From NCBI GenBank assembly GCA_905214875.1, contig CAJMNR010000006.1, positions 39,568-103,567 on the forward strand: a stretch of DNA of 64,000 nt, read 5' to 3'. A program made the translations under genes and the position numbers. The notes beneath the pieces are model-generated. The model made no database searches and was not told the DNA's origin. It saw only the letters and a program-made list of their open reading frames with translations. Position 1 is the first letter of the stretch; each line of letters opens with the position of its first letter. The DNA is from an uncultured bacterium. Its GTDB lineage: Bacteria; Bacillota; Clostridia; Lachnospirales; Lachnospiraceae. Positions 60,401 to 64,000 of this stretch are shown here, piece by piece.

Positions 60401-63246
60401 ATTCCTGCCTGCATCAGCTCACGAATCAGGCTTTTTCTTTCTTCATAATTTTGTGACATTGAAAGAGCAGGAAGCGTTTGAGCTGGTGTCAAAGCGATGC
60501 AGCATAGATACAACATAAGCTCAAGCTCTTTCTTACTGCGATTTGCTGTTCTCTTACTAAATGCCTCTACCCAATCGATGCTTTCCTTTGTTTTATCCAA
60601 GCAGTCAATCGCGCTCTCGATGTCTTCCTTTAATTGCTCCCGCAGCTCAATCGAATACTCACATCCCTCATAGCCTAACAATGGGTTGGTTTTATAATCG
60701 CCAATTTCTCTCGCAGTAACTGCATACTCACGGATTTGCTCCATCCAAGCATTGATTTTTTCTGGATTGATAGACGCAATGTCTTCTTTTCTTATATGGA
60801 TTTTATCCTTCTGCCCATGGTTTTGTTCAAATCGTTCAATCGCTTCATACAAAGAACACCCATACTGTCGCTTACAATGAATGGCTTCGACTACCTCATT
60901 CAATTTTTCCTTTAATATATGTATCTTTTCTGCTGTCGTTTCATATTCCTCTGGGCTCTTTACCTTGCCCACTTCCAATGCCCGTTCAAGTTGTGATAAT
61001 ACTGCACTTTTACTTGTCTTATTAGAGTGGAGTTCAAGACAAAATGGTGCTAACCCAATGCTAGCTAATCGTTTTTGTACAACATTTAATGCTGCCATTT
61101 TTTCAGCCACAAAGAGGACGGATTTTCCTTGATAAAGCAATGTGGCAATCATATTGGTAATTGTCTGGGATTTACCAGTCCCCGGTGCTCCATGAAGGAC
61201 AAAGCTCTTTCCACTTGCTGCCGCAACAATGGCGGTCATCTGGGAGGAATCTGCACTTAACGGAACTGCAATATCATCTGGACGAATCTTCTCGTCTAAT
61301 GATTCCGCCAAAAGCAACGTTCCTTGATCATTCCAATTCATCTTTCCCTCAATCAAACTAGAAACGACTTTATTTTCTTCTAAATCTTTCGAGCGATTAC
61401 GAATATCGTTCCACATTACGAACTGTCCAAATGAGAAGATTCCCATAAATGCCTTTTTCTCAATACCCCAGCGATTTTTCCCCATAATTCCTTGGGTAAT
61501 TTTATGAAATACAAGTGATAAGTTAATTCCATGCTCATCCATCGGAAGAGGATCTAGTCCCGAAATCGTAACATCAAAATCCTGTCTTATATACTCTAAA
61601 AGAGTAATGTTGACCTGCGCTTCCTCTTGCCTTGTTCGTATGAGATAGCCTTTATCTTTAGTATTACGCACAAGGTCGATTGGAAGCAAGACAATCGGCG
61701 CATATCTTGGCTTCTGTGCAATATCACTTTCATACCAACGTAAAAATCCTAACGCAAGATATAAGGTGTTCGATCCATTTTCCTCTAAACTTTCCTTTGC
61801 CGAACGATGCAGTATTTTTAAGTCCTTTTCTAACTCCTTCTCAGATAAAAAAGTGCGAAGCCTTCCATTCTTAAATTCATTTTCCACAATGCTCTCAATT
61901 AATTCTTGTCCATGTTCTAACTCAAACATCCTCGTATCACGTAGGTCAAGATTCCCCTCCTCTGGCGCTTCCATAATCCGATATTCTTTTCCTTCGGAAA
62001 TCTGATTTTCTAAGTCGTCTAGATTGGTAGTCATAAATTGAATGGCGTTCCTTGTGACCCTAAAATTAAGTAGCGTATTCCTCAAACTGAAATCAAGGAG
62101 TTTCCGTTCCCATATCTTTTGTTTGGAAATGGTTTTCTCTGCCTCTGGCGTCAGATCATCATATACTCGTTCCATTGGTTTCGGTGCCGGAACACGAGCT
62201 TTCTCTTTACGAAAGTCGTTGTCTTTTTCCAAATCCACTACCTGGTCAAGCTGTACGGGAATTGGCCGTATACCGCTTCCACGAGCACGTTTTATATCAA
62301 TGGCATAGAAAAATTCTCCTTGACCGGTAAGCTTCTCCTTTCCATGCTTCAATGCTTCCTCAAACGTACATTTCTTGCTTACGACATAATCCGTACACTC
62401 CACTAAAAGTACTTCCTCGGCTCCCTCTTGAGTTCTCTTTTCCAATGCGGAAACATCGTCCACGACACTGTCTGCAAATGTCTCTTCGTCCAAAAAGCAT
62501 CCGGCATAGGCATGCTCTTTCTGTAAAATAAGTAGTGGAAACAATCCTACTGCCTCAAGGCATGCTGCATATAAAACAGCCAGATCAAGACAGGTTCCTT
62601 GCTTTTGCTGTAAGACAACATGAGGAAGACGGATTCGTTGTCCTACTTCTTCATAATTTGCTAGCGGATTCATATAAACAATGGCTTCCTGCTGTAAAGC
62701 CGCATAGATTGCTGCCATCTGCTGTTTGACACAGTCTGGGTTTCTTGTCTGATATGCGGTAAACTCCGGTCGTTTGGACCATTTCATCAAATACTCTGTG
62801 GCTGTATTTAATACCCTTATAATACTCGGATGATTCGGTGTTACAAACGCACTGATCAATTCTGGCATGACTTGGATTCCACTCCACTGGTCATAGGCTA
62901 GTAACTCAATTTCATAAGAAGTATGTGACAGTTTCTCTTCTCCTTGATAAATGACAATTTCAACCGCACCCACCATTCGTTCCGTCAATGAAAATAAAAA
63001 CTCCGTCGATAGCTGGATTACTACCGGATTTATTACTTGGGATTGCCCTGGTGCAATCTTTCCAATTATATAAGAATATTCTTTCGCAAAGGCCGGTTCA
63101 AAATGAACGCTTACAGTAAGCGACTCTAACTCTTCTTCTCCTTCATTTGTAACGATAATACTACGAATAATTGGGACATAATTTTGCTGCATTGCAAAGT
63201 TAATCGAATGACTAACCTGTCCCTTTACGGTAACTATAGGCTCCAT
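57445..63246 (-). CDS. Giant DUF4011-helicase-nuclease protein (Hhe-like)
   Basis: The 1933 residues hold a beta-rich N-terminus (1-130), a transglutaminase-like region around QKQGTCLDLAVLYAACLE (about 215-250) and DUF4011 (about 375-650). Next is a superfamily 1 helicase: Walker A HGAPGTGKSQT (685-695), Walker B FDEAS (1314-1318), GDPKQLPP, the NVQGDERD motif and NVAISRARK near 1547. A PD-(D/E)xK/Vsr-like nuclease region (about 1603-1693, YKLDLAV) and a DUF3320-type C-terminus complete it. DUF4011-helicase-Vsr is the layout of Hhe, reported to protect E. coli from phages. GAGAGGAG precedes the ATG. Related proteins are common in clostridia, so a housekeeping role is possible. Confidence 0.88.
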   Translation of the reverse strand: MEPIVTVKGQVSHSINFAMQQNYVPIIRSIIVTNEGEEELESLTVSVHFEPAFAKEYSYIIGKIAPGQSQVINPVVIQLSTEFLFSLTERMVGAVEIVIYQGEEKLSHTSYEIELLAYDQWSGIQVMPELISAFVTPNHPSIIRVLNTATEYLMKWSKRPEFTAYQTRNPDCVKQQMAAIYAALQQEAIVYMNPLANYEEVGQRIRLPHVVLQQKQGTCLDLAVLYAACLEAVGLFPLLILQKEHAYAGCFLDEETFADSVVDDVSALEKRTQEGAEEVLLVECTDYVVSKKCTFEEALKHGKEKLTGQGEFFYAIDIKRARGSGIRPIPVQLDQVVDLEKDNDFRKEKARVPAPKPMERVYDDLTPEAEKTISKQKIWERKLLDFSLRNTLLNFRVTRNAIQFMTTNLDDLENQISEGKEYRIMEAPEEGNLDLRDTRMFELEHGQELIESIVENEFKNGRLRTFLSEKELEKDLKILHRSAKESLEENGSNTLYLALGFLRWYESDIAQKPRYAPIVLLPIDLVRNTKDKGYLIRTRQEEAQVNITLLEYIRQDFDVTISGLDPLPMDEHGINLSLVFHKITQGIMGKNRWGIEKKAFMGIFSFGQFVMWNDIRNRSKDLEENKVVSSLIEGKMNWNDQGTLLLAESLDEKIRPDDIAVPLSADSSQMTAIVAAASGKSFVLHGAPGTGKSQTITNMIATLLYQGKSVLFVAEKMAALNVVQKRLASIGLAPFCLELHSNKTSKSAVLSQLERALEVGKVKSPEEYETTAEKIHILKEKLNEVVEAIHCKRQYGCSLYEAIERFEQNHGQKDKIHIRKEDIASINPEKINAWMEQIREYAVTAREIGDYKTNPLLGYEGCEYSIELREQLKEDIESAIDCLDKTKESIDWVEAFSKRTANRSKKELELMLYLCCIALTPAQTLPALSMSQNYEERKSLIRELMQAGMEYNRLYGEISKQFNEQVFSYPVNDAILRWKSAESSWFLPKMIQQSKLMKELRQYAKNPQMITKETIVRYYEQMEQLQKQQTILNNVPKEVTEDMSGLYMGTRTNWKQLSDALEKTESVRMMIKGLPREEQEALVEASVNVPNEAEVRKHKDQLQMLFKVIDSLTETYHINFSEQEKGSCNWTEEVRNVLERYAANLSQLRAFVSYRQKEVMLQKNGLSNVVEAFRQGTVSADQLMSAFTCNLYYVLVLQTISADDRLGRFQGKQYEDMIKQYKELLVEFENLTIQELVSKLSAKVPVTDMESVSSSELGILKRAIKSRGRMMSIRKLFNQIPTLLGKLCPCMLMSPISVAQYIDPSFKKFDLVIFDEASQLPTCEAVGTIARGENVVVVGDPKQLPPTSFFLSNRIDEENCEHEDLESLLDDCLAISMPQEYLKWHYRSRHESLIAFSNRNYYDDKLYTFPSPNDLVSEVKLVHVDGYYDKGKTKQNKEEAKAVVAEIIRRLSSEELRNDSIGVVTFSSVQQNLIDDLLAEEFAKHPELEDIDRNSNEPIFIKNLENVQGDERDIILFSVGYGPDQNGNVSMNFGPLNRDGGWRRLNVAISRARKEMIVYAVIRPEQIDLSRTRAEGLAGLKGFLEFAERGKNVLAVNANTALQREDAVVEEIASAIRKMGYEVKCSIGCSEYKLDLAVVNPRDKETYLLGILLDGETCRKAVTAKDRFILQQQVLTGLGWNTMRVWVLEWFDNPENVKKEIQKKIECLLEKETAPLEKKPVTTMPVKNIQFELLQESEETRSEKQPYHSVELSIQGNANDFYNSASMEQIRISAKKVLEKEAPISRKLLMRKVLTAWGITRTGKRVETIFDMALAGIEKRVTKDKESLFYWLPTQNPKEYKGYRVEDQFQNRRTMDDIASFEILNAIKEVLLEEVGVNEKDLLRLTAKKFGFTRNGAVITNAVGTAIELGVQEDILLRDEKGKIVLNEKLVFI

Positions 63247-63415
63247 AATCTTGCTCCTCTCTATTCTTCTAATTCGCTCATTTTATTATACCATATTTTT
63301 ACATTTGCATCTTTTCTCCTTCTCCTCCCATATTCTCTGATTTTCGACAATTTTACTGGATTATTTATGTAAAATGTCATATGATATCAGTACTATTAAT
63401 TTTCGGAGGTATCAA

Positions 63416-63919
63416 ATGATTGAAGTAAGTTCTATCTATCCAAAAGAAAAAGCCCAACTCTATTCCCTATTACAGGCTCAGGTGGAAGCCATCGTAGGGG
63501 ATGGAACATTAGTCATTTCAGATTTAGCGAATGTTTCCGCCATCCTAATGGAAGCATTGATTGATATAAACTGGGCTGGATTTTACCTGATGAAAGATGG
63601 TCTCTTACAATTAGGACCATTCCAAGGAAAACTTGCATGTACTAAAATCGCGCTTGGCAAAGGCGTATGCGGCACAGCAGCTAAGCAAGCGAAAACGCAA
63701 TTAGTAACAGATGTTCATGCTTTCCCTGGACACATTGCCTGTGATAGTGCATCCAATTCCGAAATCGTCGTACCAATCGTTGTAAATGCTGAAGTTATCG
63801 GCGTGTTAGACATCGACAGTCCACTTTTCTCTCGTTTTGATGAAGAAGACCAAGCAGGCCTCGAAGCAATCGTAAAGATCCTTGAAACGAAATGTGATTG
63901 GACACATTTTTGTATTTAG
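63416..63919 (+). CDS. msrC: Free methionine-(R)-sulfoxide reductase (GAF domain)
   Basis: This 167-residue GAF-fold enzyme reduces free L-methionine-(R)-sulfoxide. The three conserved cysteines are in QGKLACTKI, GKGVCGTAA and GHIACDSAS, with the NSEIVVPIVV strand and the NWAGFYLMKDGLLQLGPFQG ligand loop. A GGAGGT site sits 6 bases before the ATG at 63416; the longer frame from 63374 has no ribosome site. It is divergent from the giant helicase gene. An R1 repeat follows. Confidence 0.94.
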   Translation: MIEVSSIYPKEKAQLYSLLQAQVEAIVGDGTLVISDLANVSAILMEALIDINWAGFYLMKDGLLQLGPFQGKLACTKIALGKGVCGTAAKQAKTQLVTDVHAFPGHIACDSASNSEIVVPIVVNAEVIGVLDIDSPLFSRFDEEDQAGLEAIVKILETKCDWTHFCI

Positions 63920-63945
63920 CCTTCAAAGACTCTTTGCTCGCAATG

Positions 63946-64000
63946 AACGAGAAGAAACACGCTCTGCGAGTTTCTCTCGTTATCGCGGCAGTCGCCAAGG
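63946..64000 (+). repeat. R1 dispersed multi-hairpin repeat, copy C, cut by the window edge
   Basis: AACGAGAAGAAAC pairs with GTTTCTCTCGTT across ACGCTCTGCGA (one bulge), followed by ATCGCG, GGCAGTCGCC and AAGG, where the window ends. It lies 27 bases after the methionine-sulfoxide-reductase stop, in the sense orientation. Confidence 0.75.

Overview
This is an AT-rich chromosomal window from a low-GC Gram-positive anaerobe. A member of the Lachnospiraceae (Clostridia) fits best. The reasons are strong AGGAGG-type ribosome sites and SigA-type promoters, a tarIJ/TagF-type glycopolymer operon, paired OPT transporters, a TetM-like GTPase carrying a YacP/Rae1-type nuclease domain, a clostridial GlgX, and secreted or imported beta-glucan enzymes (GH5, GH3). 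The species cannot be fixed from sequence alone. Most genes lie on the minus strand. Nothing looks like a phage, plasmid, insertion sequence or CRISPR array.

Layout. 1-3900: the start of a GNAT acetyltransferase cut by the window edge, a CDF metal exporter, a CaCA antiporter behind a yybP-ykoY (Mn2+) riboswitch with an overlapping terminator, and cysK with a consensus promoter. 4000-6000: a GT2 glycosyltransferase with helical repeats and a LysR regulator. 6128-16949: a tightly packed six-gene teichoic-acid-like operon made of four CDP-polyol phosphotransferases (373, 373, 813 and about 1435 aa) plus tarI and tarJ, which make CDP-ribitol. The two long transferases carry an extra, apparently degenerate TagF-like domain, and the longest also carries a HAD domain. 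17300-26400: a 43-aa basic protein, a HELCH metalloprotease, two Dus enzymes, MATE, YaaA, a 92-aa helical protein, a YkgJ-type Cys-cluster protein, PepT and an RpiB-like isomerase. 25600-27850: a MerR regulator divergent from a MATE pump, with a textbook 19-bp-spacer MerR promoter between them.

27900-41400: a TetM-like GTPase-NYN fusion, uppP, a beta-glucoside module (GPH transporter plus GH3, divergent from an AraC activator), a tRNA-His/tRNA-Gln pair with its own promoter, and a NahK-like sugar kinase downstream of a GNAT-GlgX fusion. 41600-50600: an XRE regulator, a tiny degenerate zinc ribbon, two OPT transporter paralogues, a GH5 endoglucanase and a lipoprotein with an 8-residue repeat. 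51000-55250: a group resembling the Bacillus ydjGHI envelope-stress genes (SPFH, zinc ribbon plus TM, TM plus zinc ribbon) with an alpha/beta hydrolase. 55470-63250: a DinG-type helicase beside a 1933-aa DUF4011-helicase-nuclease protein with the architecture of the Hhe anti-phage protein. The window ends with a free-methionine-sulfoxide reductase.

Two dispersed intergenic repeat families stand out. R1 is a multi-hairpin element of about 70-90 bp (23599-23686, 42871-42942, 63946 to the edge, and a 5' half at 50972) with paired base changes in its stems. R2 is a repeat of about 185 bp, present twice in the same orientation, flanking the second OPT gene. Together with the fusion proteins, the probable defence locus and the riboswitch, these are the observations most worth following.
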